Below, piece by piece: positions 18,574 through 28,021 of a DNA stretch of 64,000 nucleotides. The DNA lies in contig CAKULK010000001.1 in the NCBI GenBank assembly GCA_934667275.1, forward strand, positions 62,001-126,000. Reading direction: 5' to 3'. Each line of letters begins with the position of its first letter. Within the stretch, counting starts at the first letter, position 1. Both the position numbers and the translations under genes were made by a program. The notes beneath the pieces are model-generated. The model worked only from the letters and a program-made list of their open reading frames with translations. It was not told the origin of the DNA and did no database searches. Source of the DNA: an uncultured Bacteroidales bacterium (GTDB lineage: Bacteria > Bacteroidota > Bacteroidia > Bacteroidales > Paludibacteraceae).

Positions 18574-19434
18574 ATGATACTAATTGCAGATTCGGGTTCT
18601 ACCAAGACCCATTGGTGTTTGATGACTGCCGCAGGGCAGAGCAGCGAGTTCTTTATGGACGGTATCAACCCGTTCTATCAGACCGCTGATGCTATCAAGA
18701 ATAGTGTGAGCAACCAACTCCTCCCGCAGATGTCGCATCTGATGTGGGCGGGCAAAATCACCCATATCTATTTCTATGGCGCGGGGTGCACGCCCGAGAA
18801 GATACCCGTGCTGAAATCCGCTTTGGAGGGTATCTTCAAGTCGGCTGTGGTGGAAGTGTATTCCGACATGGTGGGCGCGGCATGCGGTCTGCTCGGTCAC
18901 GGCGAAGGCGTGGCATGCATCCTCGGTACGGGGGCTAACTCTTGCCTGTGGAACGGCAAGGAAATCGTGAAGAACGTGCCTGCGCTCGGCTTCATCCTTG
19001 GCGACGAAGGCAGTGGTGCTGTGCTTGGCAAACGCTTGGTGGCTGACCTGCTGAAGAACCAACTCAGCGACGAACTCAAGGAGAAGTTCCTCACCCAATA
19101 CGGCATTACGGCTGCGGACATCATCGAGAACGTATATCGCAAGCCTTTCCCCAACCGCTACTTGGCATCGCTCAGCAAGTTCTGCGCCGAGAATATCGAC
19201 AACCCGCTGATTTACAAGTTGGTATATGACCACTTCGACTACTTCGCCAAGCGTATCCTGACGCAATATCCCGCCCTGCCTGTCGGCTTCATCGGCTCGA
19301 TTGCGTACTATTATCAGGACGTGCTGAAGAAGGTCTTGGCGGATAACGGCTTCCAGACTGCCCAAATTCTCCAAAGTCCGATGGAAGGGCTCAAAGAGTA
19401 CCACAAGAATGACGTGGTGCCCACGATGGAGTAA
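18574..19434 (+). CDS. BadF/BadG-type amino-sugar kinase (MurNAc or GlcNAc kinase)
   Basis: 286 residues from the ATG at 18574; earlier in-frame codons overlap the promoter. ASKHA-fold kinase: phosphate-1 motif ADSGSTKTHW at the N-terminus, ILGTGANSCLW (phosphate-2) and GDEGSGAVLGK. BadF-type kinases phosphorylate GlcNAc, and in Tannerella forsythia a member (MurK) phosphorylates MurNAc. The next gene is murQ, whose substrate is MurNAc-6-phosphate, so MurNAc kinase is the favoured function. Sequence alone does not separate it from GlcNAc kinase. Confidence 0.87.
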   Translation: MILIADSGSTKTHWCLMTAAGQSSEFFMDGINPFYQTADAIKNSVSNQLLPQMSHLMWAGKITHIYFYGAGCTPEKIPVLKSALEGIFKSAVVEVYSDMVGAACGLLGHGEGVACILGTGANSCLWNGKEIVKNVPALGFILGDEGSGAVLGKRLVADLLKNQLSDELKEKFLTQYGITAADIIENVYRKPFPNRYLASLSKFCAENIDNPLIYKLVYDHFDYFAKRILTQYPALPVGFIGSIAYYYQDVLKKVLADNGFQTAQILQSPMEGLKEYHKNDVVPTME

Positions 19435-19485
19435 CATCCCCCGGTGTGAGCCGCGCAAGCCAAATCGTACATATATAAAATGTGC

Positions 19486-19507
19486 AAATAAATCGTACAT
19501 CGTAAAT
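19486..19507 (+). repeat. 22-bp leader element shared with nrdG
   Basis: The 22 bp here, beginning AAATAAATCGTACATCG, recur exactly on the minus strand at 58184-58205. This copy ends 20 nt before the murQ start; the other ends 13 nt before nrdG, in the same orientation relative to its gene. It is followed here by further TCGTAAAT-like units up to 19522. Confidence 0.85.
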
Positions 19508-19527
19508 TCGTAAATCGTAAATCAACC

Positions 19528-20340
19528 GTGTTTGTAAAAATTACCGAACAACCCTCTCTGCACGACCACTTGGACGAGAAATCGGTGGGTGAACTGCTCC
19601 GAGAGATGAACGAGGAGGACCAGAAGGTGGCGCTTGCCGTCCGCGAGGTCATTCCCCAGATAGAGAAACTGGTGGAGGGTATCGTGCCGCGCATGAAGCA
19701 AGGCGGACGTATCTTCTACATGGGCGCGGGTACCAGCGGCCGCCTCGGCGTGCTGGACGCCAGCGAGATACCGCCCACTTTCGGCATGCCCAATACGTAT
19801 GTGATTGGTCTTATCGCGGGTGGCGACACCGCGTTGCGTAACCCCGTGGAGAAAGCCGAAGACGACCCCGAGAAGTCGTGGCAGGAACTGCAGGAGCACA
19901 ACATCACCCCTCTCGACACCGTCATCGGCATTGCGGCTTCGGGCACCACACCTTATGTAATAGGTGCGCTCGAGCACGCGCGGGCATTCGGGTGCCTCAC
20001 GGCATCTATCTCGTGCAACCCCGATTCGCCGGTGGCTCAGGCTGCGGAGATTGCCATCGAACCGGTGGTAGGTCCCGAGTTCGTGACGGGCTCCACCCGC
20101 CTCAAGTCGGGTACGGCACAGAAACTCATCTGCAATATGATTACCACCACCACCATGATTAAAATGGGTCGTGTCAAGGGCAATAAGATGGTCAATATGC
20201 AGTTGAGCAACAAGAAACTCGTGGACCGCGGCACGCGCATGCTGGTCGAGGAACTGGGCTTGGATTACGACAAGGCGCAACATCTGCTCCTCCTTCACGG
20301 CAGCGTGAAGAAAGCCATGGATGCCTATCGCGGAGAGTAA
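19528..20340 (+). CDS. murQ: N-acetylmuramic acid 6-phosphate etherase MurQ
   Basis: Cleaves the lactyl ether of MurNAc-6-phosphate to give GlcNAc-6-phosphate and lactate in the cytoplasm. 270 residues, SIS fold, with FYMGAGTSGRLGVLDASE and SGTTPYVIGA. The catalytic glutamates equivalent to E. coli E83 and E114 are E80 (DASE) and E111 (KAEDD). The start codon is GTG at 19528 and gives the family N-terminus MFVKITEQPSLHDHL; no in-frame ATG lies upstream. It follows the sugar kinase by 93 nt, so the two form a MurNAc salvage pair. The SusC gene starts 136 nt downstream. Confidence 0.96.
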   Translation: MFVKITEQPSLHDHLDEKSVGELLREMNEEDQKVALAVREVIPQIEKLVEGIVPRMKQGGRIFYMGAGTSGRLGVLDASEIPPTFGMPNTYVIGLIAGGDTALRNPVEKAEDDPEKSWQELQEHNITPLDTVIGIAASGTTPYVIGALEHARAFGCLTASISCNPDSPVAQAAEIAIEPVVGPEFVTGSTRLKSGTAQKLICNMITTTTMIKMGRVKGNKMVNMQLSNKKLVDRGTRMLVEELGLDYDKAQHLLLLHGSVKKAMDAYRGE

Positions 20341-20385
20341 AGCAACCCATCGCAGACCTCCCCGATTTTTCGTCCCGATTATGTC

Positions 20386-20430
20386 GTGTCAAACAGCAAG
20401 GGATACGCAAGGGATGAGCAAGGGATAGGT
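20386..20430. repeat. Duplicated 42-bp element with three 11-bp units
   Basis: Bases 20386-20427 are identical to 41015-41056. The element is GTGTCAAACAGC followed by AAGGGATACGC, AAGGGATGAGC and AAGGGATA. This copy lies between murQ and the SusC gene. Confidence 0.95.
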
Positions 20431-20476
20431 AACCCATACTGAAGAAAAATGAATAATAAACAAATCTGATAATTCT

Positions 20477-23400
20477 ATGAAGAGATTATTCTTTATGCTC
20501 ACTTGTTTACTGTCGGCGGTGGTGATGTTTGCCAACGTCACGGTGACGGGTGTAGTCACTTCTGCCGATGATAAGGAGCCTGTTATTGGTGCTTCTGTCT
20601 TGGAGAAGGGGACGACCAACGGTACCATCACCGATTTCGATGGTATCTACGAACTAACCGTGCAGGACGGTGCCACGTTGGTGATTAGTTACGTGGGTAT
20701 GAAAACCCAGGAGGTAAAGGTCACTGGTGCGCAGCATAATGTAGTTCTTGCCAGCGATGCTATCGCCGTGGAGGAGGTCGTTGTTACCGCTATGGGCGTC
20801 GTCCAAGAGAAGAAACGCCTTAACTTCGCTGTCCAGAACGTGGGCGCAGACGAACTGACCGATGGCAAGTCGGCAAACATTCTCAATTCCCTGCAAGGTA
20901 AGGTGGCTGGTGTTAATGTCACCACGGGCGGCGGTTCGCCTAACTCGGGCAGCCAATTGATTATCCGTGGCGTAACTTCTATTTCGCAATCCAATGAGCC
21001 GTTGGTTATTTTGGATGGTATGCCTATTACAGGAGGTTTGGGTGATATAAACCCTTCTGATATTGAGTCTGTTACGGTGCTGAAGGGTTCTGCTGCCTCG
21101 GCTTTGTATGGTCAGGACGCTGGTAATGGCGTTTTGATGGTCACTACAAAAAGTGTTTCTGCCGGAAAACTTACGGCTACCGTTAATGCTTCATGGCAGT
21201 TTGATACACCTGCTAATCTGATTGAAACGCAAAATACGTATATGTCGGGGGGCGGCGGTTTCTACAAGGAGCAGAATAAAAATGGTTGGGGACCGGTACT
21301 CAATCCCATAGGTACAACGAATCCGGCGGAAACGTATGATAATGTGCGTAACTATTTCAAGGATTTTGGTTTCTATCACAAGTATGACCTCTCGCTTACC
21401 GGTGGTACGGAGAAGTTTCAGGCTATGGCATCGGCATCGTATTCCAATGCGGATGGTATCGTACCCAATGACTATCGTCAGAAAATAACTACGATGCTCA
21501 AAGGTACCTATTCGCCCAATAAGTACCTGACTATGAGCCTTATGGCAAATGTGATACATAATAAATATCGTAGTGCGGGTAGCGTGAGCGGCATCTACTC
21601 ATGGCCTATCAACGATGATATTCGCAACTACGAAACAGAGGGCGGTGATATCCGTTTCCTCTATTATGCAGATGAAAAGGCTGATTCGCCAATCTCGCCT
21701 CTCTATACGCGCTACCGTGATGATGGCGTCAACAAGAGTACGCGTACTTTGCTTTCCGGTTTTATCACGGTAAAGCCGGTTAAAGGCTTGGATATTACGG
21801 CGCGTTTGAGTATGGACCAAAACAATTATGCGTATGATGGTTATACGGTACCCCGTTTCTCGGATACAAACTTGGCTTCAACGCCGAACATCACGGACCC
21901 GTATTTGACGCAAGAGCAGTTGGATAAGATAGATAAGAAGTTGCTGGGTGAGTACAAGTATTCGCAGTCCGAAGGACGTCTTCTGACAGGTAACTTGTTG
22001 GCTACCTATCATTTGGACTTGCCGAAGGATTTTGGTATGGACTTTATGTTGGGCGGTGAATTGAAAGACCGTACGTCAATAGAGTCTTCTATGACTGGGC
22101 GTGATTTTATCATCCCTGGAGTGTATAGTATAGGTAACACTCAGTACATCAATGGTACGGACGATGTCAAACTCACCCACACGCAGTGGCGCAGTGCAGG
22201 TGTTTATGGCGAGATCCGTGGCGACTACAAAGGTATCGCTTCGCTCTCGTTCACTTCGCGTTGGGACTGGCACTCTACTCTTGATATGAAGTATTGCCCT
22301 TATTGGTATCCTTCTGTGACGGGCGGTTTGATTCTTTCGGAGTTAATTCCGGGATTGAACGAGACAAAGGAGAACTGGTTCTCATATTGGAAAATACGTG
22401 GTAATTTTGCTATGGTAGGCAAGGCGACATCTCCTTATCTGATGGACCGCCGTTTCACGCAGTTTGCTACATTGCCTAATGGCGGATATGGTGCGAATGC
22501 CAGTGCCAGTGTAGGTTTTGATATTAAACCTGAGATTTCCAAGTCTTGGGAAGTGGGTACGGATATCCGTTTCTTGAATAACCGTTTGCGTATGGATATT
22601 GCATACTATAGTCAAGCCACAGAGAACCAAATTGTTAACGTGCGTGTCAGCCACGCTGCGGGATATGTGCTCCAAACACGTAACGAGGGTAGTGTCAAGA
22701 ACCAAGGTATGGAGTTTGCAGTAGATGGCGATATTATCAAACAAAACGGTTGGCTGTGGACAATGGGTGTCAATCTTGGTTTCAACCGTGGCGTGGTAAC
22801 TGCATTGCCTGAAGGTATGGTGGAGATACAAGGTTCACAATATGGGGATATTTTCCCGACGGCTTATTTGCATGGTAGCACTACTGCTATCTCGGGTAAA
22901 GACTATGCACGTACTGCAGATGGCAAAATTATATGCGATGAGGATGGTTATCCTACTATCAACCCGTCCAAGTCTGTACTTATCGGTAATCGTGAACCTC
23001 TGTTCTCTACGGGTCTCAGTACGATGGTTAAATACAAAGGATTATCTTTGTCTTTGCAGTTTGATGGTCGTGTAGGAGGTCAGATAGTGAATGTTACAGG
23101 TCGTAGTTTGTGGTCAAGCGGTATGCACCCGTCTATGCCGCAATACCGTGGTCGTCAAGTGGTATGGGATGGTGTAGTGGCAGCAGGTACAGATGCGGAT
23201 GGCAATACTATCTACGAGCAGAACACCAAACCGATTGTATTGGATGCAACCACGATTTCCAACTACTACTACAATGTATCGTCTAATTTCTTGGAGGATG
23301 GCTCTTATCTGCGTCTGCAATATGCAACCATTGCCTATGATTTTGCGCCGATGCTCAAGAATGTCAAGGGTATTGAAGGGGTGAAACTCTCATTTACGGG

Positions 23401-23551
23401 TACCAACCTCTTTCTGCTCACACGTTACACGGGATCTGACCCGCAAGTGAATGCCGACACAAGTAAGGGAGGTGTAGGTGCTGCTGGTGTGGATAACTAT
23501 CAGATACCTAATACACGTGGTTTCAATATGTCGGTGCAAGTTACATTCTAA
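20477..23551 (+). CDS. SusC-type TonB-dependent outer-membrane receptor
   Basis: 1,024 residues. Signal peptide (about 1-21), carboxypeptidase-like regulatory domain (about 23-95, with GVVTSADDKEPVIGASV), then the plug (about 105-220, with LQGKVAGVNVTTGGG, IIRGVTSIS and LVILDGMPI) and a large beta-barrel ending NMSVQVTF. It imports oligomers bound by the partner SusD lipoprotein using TonB energy. No STN signalling domain is present and no anti-sigma gene is nearby. It begins a 25-kb co-directional series. The proposed ligand, peptidoglycan fragments, rests on the downstream enzymes only. Confidence 0.95.
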   Translation: MKRLFFMLTCLLSAVVMFANVTVTGVVTSADDKEPVIGASVLEKGTTNGTITDFDGIYELTVQDGATLVISYVGMKTQEVKVTGAQHNVVLASDAIAVEEVVVTAMGVVQEKKRLNFAVQNVGADELTDGKSANILNSLQGKVAGVNVTTGGGSPNSGSQLIIRGVTSISQSNEPLVILDGMPITGGLGDINPSDIESVTVLKGSAASALYGQDAGNGVLMVTTKSVSAGKLTATVNASWQFDTPANLIETQNTYMSGGGGFYKEQNKNGWGPVLNPIGTTNPAETYDNVRNYFKDFGFYHKYDLSLTGGTEKFQAMASASYSNADGIVPNDYRQKITTMLKGTYSPNKYLTMSLMANVIHNKYRSAGSVSGIYSWPINDDIRNYETEGGDIRFLYYADEKADSPISPLYTRYRDDGVNKSTRTLLSGFITVKPVKGLDITARLSMDQNNYAYDGYTVPRFSDTNLASTPNITDPYLTQEQLDKIDKKLLGEYKYSQSEGRLLTGNLLATYHLDLPKDFGMDFMLGGELKDRTSIESSMTGRDFIIPGVYSIGNTQYINGTDDVKLTHTQWRSAGVYGEIRGDYKGIASLSFTSRWDWHSTLDMKYCPYWYPSVTGGLILSELIPGLNETKENWFSYWKIRGNFAMVGKATSPYLMDRRFTQFATLPNGGYGANASASVGFDIKPEISKSWEVGTDIRFLNNRLRMDIAYYSQATENQIVNVRVSHAAGYVLQTRNEGSVKNQGMEFAVDGDIIKQNGWLWTMGVNLGFNRGVVTALPEGMVEIQGSQYGDIFPTAYLHGSTTAISGKDYARTADGKIICDEDGYPTINPSKSVLIGNREPLFSTGLSTMVKYKGLSLSLQFDGRVGGQIVNVTGRSLWSSGMHPSMPQYRGRQVVWDGVVAAGTDADGNTIYEQNTKPIVLDATTISNYYYNVSSNFLEDGSYLRLQYATIAYDFAPMLKNVKGIEGVKLSFTGTNLFLLTRYTGSDPQVNADTSKGGVGAAGVDNYQIPNTRGFNMSVQVTF

Positions 23552-23587
23552 ACAACTATGACAATTTGTTTGATTAAGAACAACATT

Positions 23588-25444
23588 ATGAAAAAGGTTC
23601 TATATACATTGTTGGGCGTTGTAGTATTGGCTACTTCTCTCACAGGGTGCCAAGATTGGATGGATGTTAATACATCCAAAGATGCACCTGTCACGGTCAC
23701 ATGCGAGGAGGTTCTTCCTTCTGTACTCTTCTTTGCATGTCAGGGTGTGTATGATTTTGCTGAGTATGGTACATACCTCAGCCAATGTCTTACCACGGGT
23801 GGTAAAGCACAGACTTCCACACTTCCTTATAAGAATGGTTGGGGCGGATTCATGGAGATGAACCGTCACCCGCAGTGGCGTCGCCACTACTATGATGTGG
23901 GCGTTAATGCACAATATCTGATTGCAGATGCCGAAGAGAAAGGGGCGCGTAACTATATCTTGGTTACCCGTACTTTGATGCTCAATTCTCTGATGCTGAC
24001 TACTGACCTCTTTGGTGAGATGCCCCGTTCTGAAGCATACAAGTCCAACAACCCGCCTTATGATACACAAGAAGATATCTATGCATATATGGAGCAGGAG
24101 TTCCAATATCTCTTGGCACTCTATGATGACCCCGAATGGATAGATTGTCCTACCAATACGGCAATGAATGTAAAGCGCGACCGTATGTATGCAGGCGATT
24201 TGCTCAAATGGCGTGCATTCACCAAGGCCCTTTACTGCCGTTATTTGGTACGCCAGATACCTAACTGGAACAATACCGCAGAGGTACGTAGCAAGATAAT
24301 TACATTGGTGGACGAAGTGTTGTCCGACCCGAATTGGGCAGAACCTCTCTACAAGTTCGATGGCGGCGTAGCCGAGCAGAACTGCCAATGGGGACCGTCT
24401 ATGCCTAAGATGAACCTCGGTTGGGCGCAGGCGCGTGAGAACTTGCTCAAGTCGGCGATGCCTTCTACATTCTTCGCCAGCATTCTTGGCTTTTATCCCA
24501 ATGCCACGCAAACGGCAAATTCTGTGAAGTACAATGGCGAAAAATTGCAATCTGGTACTATTTTTGCCTTAGACCCGCGTGCTACACGTATGATGCAGTG
24601 TCGTAAAGATGACGAGGGGAAAGGAAAACCTGCTTTACGCAGTTTGCGTAACAATATCGGTATGGACGTTTCGATGAAAGAATCATATTATCCGGATTTG
24701 TATTGTACTACGGAAAAAGACTCTGTCAAGAATACATACAAGTCCAACCCTTATACGCGTGATGATGGTTATATTGCTTTTATCACCGAAGAGGAATTGC
24801 TCTTTATCAAGGCAGAAGCGCAATATTGGAACAACAACAAGGCCGAGGCTTACAACACTACCAAGCAGGCTGTAGAGCGTAGTATGAAACGCTATGGCGT
24901 GTATGGCAATATGGGAGACCCCGAGAAAGTGAACGAGGCGGGCTTGATAGACTTCTTCTTCCGTATGCGTATGCCTGCCGACGATTTCACAATTGCTACA
25001 TTGATGCAGCAGAAGTATGTGGCTTTGTATTTGCAGCCAGAGCAGTGGTGCGATATTCGTCGCTACAACTATAGTAGTTCTGCAAATGGCATCCAATACG
25101 ACAATGTCTATGTCTATGATGTAACCAAGGTGTACAATCAGGGAAGGACGGGTAATGTAAAAGAAGATAACTTCAGTGAGACTTTCGAACTCACTCGCCC
25201 TTACAATATATATGAGGCACAATGGATGACCGACAAAGATGTGATAGGCGGAAAACTGACTGCTAATGCGTGGGTAAATCGTATTTCGGCAGATCCAGAG
25301 ACTGAGGAGAAGTACAACAAAGCCGAGTTGGAACGCATAGGTGCCTATAAGAATCCCGATTGGTTGCGCAAACGCATGGTTTGGCAACGTAATATCAATT
25401 CAAATGGTGCTATCACTAATGTGGGTACGGGGGCTTGGATGTAA
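23588..25444 (+). CDS. SusD/RagB-type substrate-binding lipoprotein
   Basis: 618 residues from the ATG at 23588, 36 nt after the SusC stop. The lipobox is LATSLTGC, so it is anchored to the outer membrane. The N-terminus after the cysteine, QDWMDVNTSKDAP, and the helical TPR-like body are typical of the SusD-like_2 group. It caps the SusC barrel and binds the ligand. The start at 23558 would add ten residues in front of the signal peptide and is less likely. Confidence 0.93.
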   Translation: MKKVLYTLLGVVVLATSLTGCQDWMDVNTSKDAPVTVTCEEVLPSVLFFACQGVYDFAEYGTYLSQCLTTGGKAQTSTLPYKNGWGGFMEMNRHPQWRRHYYDVGVNAQYLIADAEEKGARNYILVTRTLMLNSLMLTTDLFGEMPRSEAYKSNNPPYDTQEDIYAYMEQEFQYLLALYDDPEWIDCPTNTAMNVKRDRMYAGDLLKWRAFTKALYCRYLVRQIPNWNNTAEVRSKIITLVDEVLSDPNWAEPLYKFDGGVAEQNCQWGPSMPKMNLGWAQARENLLKSAMPSTFFASILGFYPNATQTANSVKYNGEKLQSGTIFALDPRATRMMQCRKDDEGKGKPALRSLRNNIGMDVSMKESYYPDLYCTTEKDSVKNTYKSNPYTRDDGYIAFITEEELLFIKAEAQYWNNNKAEAYNTTKQAVERSMKRYGVYGNMGDPEKVNEAGLIDFFFRMRMPADDFTIATLMQQKYVALYLQPEQWCDIRRYNYSSSANGIQYDNVYVYDVTKVYNQGRTGNVKEDNFSETFELTRPYNIYEAQWMTDKDVIGGKLTANAWVNRISADPETEEKYNKAELERIGAYKNPDWLRKRMVWQRNINSNGAITNVGTGAWM

Positions 25445-25474
25445 ATTATATAACGAAAATGAATGATTGATAGT

Positions 25475-26326
25475 ATGAAGACAGGTAAATATATAGCAGT
25501 ACTTGCAATAATAGGGGCTGCATTGGTATCTTGCGATAAGCACGATTCCTTGGACGATTTGGTTTTCATTGGCAAGATGGCACCTCAGGTATATTGGGAA
25601 GTGCCAAGTACCACGGTTTCTGCAGGTGACGATGTCGATTTCTCTGCACAATACTATACCACGGGTGAGCGACCAATCTCCTATTGCGAGGTGTGGTACA
25701 ATACCGTCGAAAGTGAAGATAAGCAGGTGTCTGCACCTTGGGTAACGTGTACCACTTATTCTATTGTCTCATCCTCTGTCATCGAGCGTATGCCGGAGAA
25801 TGGTACGCAGGTTAAGTATATGCACGATGAGGCGAATTGGAACGACAAACTGCGTGCTTATCAGTTTAATGGCACATTCCCCACTTCTTATACTAAGAGC
25901 AAGACTGAGTGGAAAAACAAAGAATGGGATTCCACTTTGGTAGCACGCTACTTTGGCGAGAACTTTATGCAGCACTTCAAGGATAGTTTGGAAACAATCT
26001 TGAAGTCGGATTTGGACAAGTCGTATGTGGATTACAAAACCCTCTATATTGCAAAGGGCGGGGATGAGCGTATCTTTGTCAAACAATATGCCGATTCTGT
26101 GTTCAATGAAAATACACAGACATACGACAAGTTCTTCAAGAACCATGAATTGCCGGCTGCCATTGATTCATTGTATCAGGCATGCACCTTTGGCGACTTG
26201 ATTGACAGCAAGGGCGATAAGAGTATTTCTTACAAAAAGCAATACTCGCTCAAGGCTACTCTCCGTTGCTACGACGATCAGGGCATCTATGGATTTGGAT
26301 TGTATAAGGAAATTAAACTCAATTAG
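25475..26326 (+). CDS. Lipoprotein of the SusCD operon
   Basis: 283 residues from the ATG at 25475 (an ATG at 25463 is also in frame). Lipobox AALVSC at about residues 16-21. After it come an Ig-like stretch (TTVSAGDDVDFSAQYYTTGE) and a charged helical region. It lies where many Bacteroidota SusCD operons carry a surface glycan-binding or DUF4843-like lipoprotein, but I cannot assign a family. Role is inferred from position: a surface accessory of the uptake complex. Confidence 0.75.
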   Translation: MKTGKYIAVLAIIGAALVSCDKHDSLDDLVFIGKMAPQVYWEVPSTTVSAGDDVDFSAQYYTTGERPISYCEVWYNTVESEDKQVSAPWVTCTTYSIVSSSVIERMPENGTQVKYMHDEANWNDKLRAYQFNGTFPTSYTKSKTEWKNKEWDSTLVARYFGENFMQHFKDSLETILKSDLDKSYVDYKTLYIAKGGDERIFVKQYADSVFNENTQTYDKFFKNHELPAAIDSLYQACTFGDLIDSKGDKSISYKKQYSLKATLRCYDDQGIYGFGLYKEIKLN

Positions 26327-26341
26327 TACGAAAGAGAGAAT

Positions 26342-28003
26342 ATGAAACGTATTTCGATAGCAATAATGGCTGTCCTGCCGCTTTTCTTGGCAGGGTGCAA
26401 AGACCACATCATCAAAGAGGAAACACTGCCGGAGGCAACTATTGACTTTGCGTATGAGGTCATCAACGATACCGTTTACAATTTGGACTACTATGCCGGT
26501 TGTACGGTGCGTTTCTTCCCTACGGTAGCACTTACCACCGACTGCGATTGGCAGATTAGCGACGGTCGCTCTTTCACAGGGTTGGACACGTTGGTGTGCA
26601 AGTTCCCTGTGGCAGGTAATTTCACCATTACGGCGATGGCTAATGGCGGTAAGAAGACCAATCCGATTGAGATTGCAGACATTCGTCCTATTGTGCGTAT
26701 TGTGCAAACCGACCCACTTTGTGTTGTTGATAGTTCTTATGTCAGTTTTGATGTGGAACTGCCTAATCCTGACAATTTGGAGGCGGTATATCAATGGACT
26801 TTTGCTGGAGTAAAGGATGAGAGTGGCAAGGAACTGACCTATTTTGAGGGTAAAGATCCGGGTAAAGTGCAAATTACCAAGTCAGGCTCGCAGCCTGTCA
26901 AACTGCAAGTATTGTTGGGCGGACGTGCTTTGGATATGGTCACTCGCAATGTACAGGTAGCACTCAAAGATCCTGCCCCTACCTTGTATTATGCAGTCAA
27001 AGAGGGCAACATCATGGCGCGCAAACTGACCTCTTTCACTAATGCAGAACCTTATAATATGGGTGTTTCATCAGGTGAGCATGCGTTCAACTTGTTGTTT
27101 GCGGATTCTATGTTGTACATCTTGGATGCGGGCAAGCAGTTCAACTATGTAAACGATGAGAATGGTGTATTGGGTGACGGGCAAATCACCGCTATGGCAG
27201 CTGATGCTTCCACGGTAGGTACGGTCATCAGTAATGTAGGTGGTCCTGCTTTCCAGGATCCGTTCTATGGGTGCATAGATGGAGGTAAACTCTATTACTC
27301 CGACCGTAACACGGGTATCTTCTCTATTCCGCTTTCTACACGCAATCAGGTTTGGAGCAAGGATGCTTATCCGTATTTCGTGCAGAACGCACAATTGGGC
27401 TACTACAGCCGTGGACTTTCCTATGGTGCTATCACGGGCTGCTTCGGTAAGGTTGAGGGTACCTGGTATTGGGCAAAAACGTTCAATGGTAACGGTATTT
27501 GGCGTTTCGTGGACGCAGACATTCTTCCGGATGCCAATTCTTATGAGAAAGCCACTGCACCTACGGCAGGCAGTATTCTCACTTCGTTCTACACCAAGGC
27601 ATTTGTCTATGATGCACAGCGCAAGATGTTCTACTTCTCGCTCTATGATATGGCGGCTGGTGTATATGGTCTTCCGTATGAAAAAATCATTGATGCCAAT
27701 TTCATGAAGTCTATGGCTTCTGCCTCAGATTTGGCTCCTTACAAGTTGGGCGATGTGGCTATTACGCCTATCATTGAGAAAGGTAAGGGCGAAGGCTCCG
27801 ATGGTGAGTACATAGGTATCTGTCAAATGGCTTTGGATGAGGTTACGGGTGATGTCTATTTCGCATACCGTGCAGCCGACAAGTCGCAAAGTGGTTTGTA
27901 CCGATACGATGCTGCCGTCAATACATTGAGCCTTATTCCTGATACACAGGGTATGGAAATCTACGGTGTCGTTATCAATCAGCAGCCTACGCAGTTGTTC
28001 TAA
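26342..28003 (+). CDS. PKD-like/propeller surface lipoprotein
   Basis: 553 residues; lipobox PLFLAGC at about residues 13-19. Two Ig/PKD-like domains follow (about 25-120 and 120-210, with FPVAGNFTITAMANGG and YQWTFAGV), then a region of repeated beta strands (about 215-550, with YYAVKEGNIMARKL, GKLYYSDRNTGIFSI, GVYGLPYEK) that reads like a beta-propeller. This is the PKD-like lipoprotein type often paired with SusD-like_2 proteins. It is probably surface-exposed and ligand-binding; no catalytic motif is visible. Confidence 0.8.
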   Translation: MKRISIAIMAVLPLFLAGCKDHIIKEETLPEATIDFAYEVINDTVYNLDYYAGCTVRFFPTVALTTDCDWQISDGRSFTGLDTLVCKFPVAGNFTITAMANGGKKTNPIEIADIRPIVRIVQTDPLCVVDSSYVSFDVELPNPDNLEAVYQWTFAGVKDESGKELTYFEGKDPGKVQITKSGSQPVKLQVLLGGRALDMVTRNVQVALKDPAPTLYYAVKEGNIMARKLTSFTNAEPYNMGVSSGEHAFNLLFADSMLYILDAGKQFNYVNDENGVLGDGQITAMAADASTVGTVISNVGGPAFQDPFYGCIDGGKLYYSDRNTGIFSIPLSTRNQVWSKDAYPYFVQNAQLGYYSRGLSYGAITGCFGKVEGTWYWAKTFNGNGIWRFVDADILPDANSYEKATAPTAGSILTSFYTKAFVYDAQRKMFYFSLYDMAAGVYGLPYEKIIDANFMKSMASASDLAPYKLGDVAITPIIEKGKGEGSDGEYIGICQMALDEVTGDVYFAYRAADKSQSGLYRYDAAVNTLSLIPDTQGMEIYGVVINQQPTQLF

Positions 28004-28021
28004 CCGATTAAATACAATATT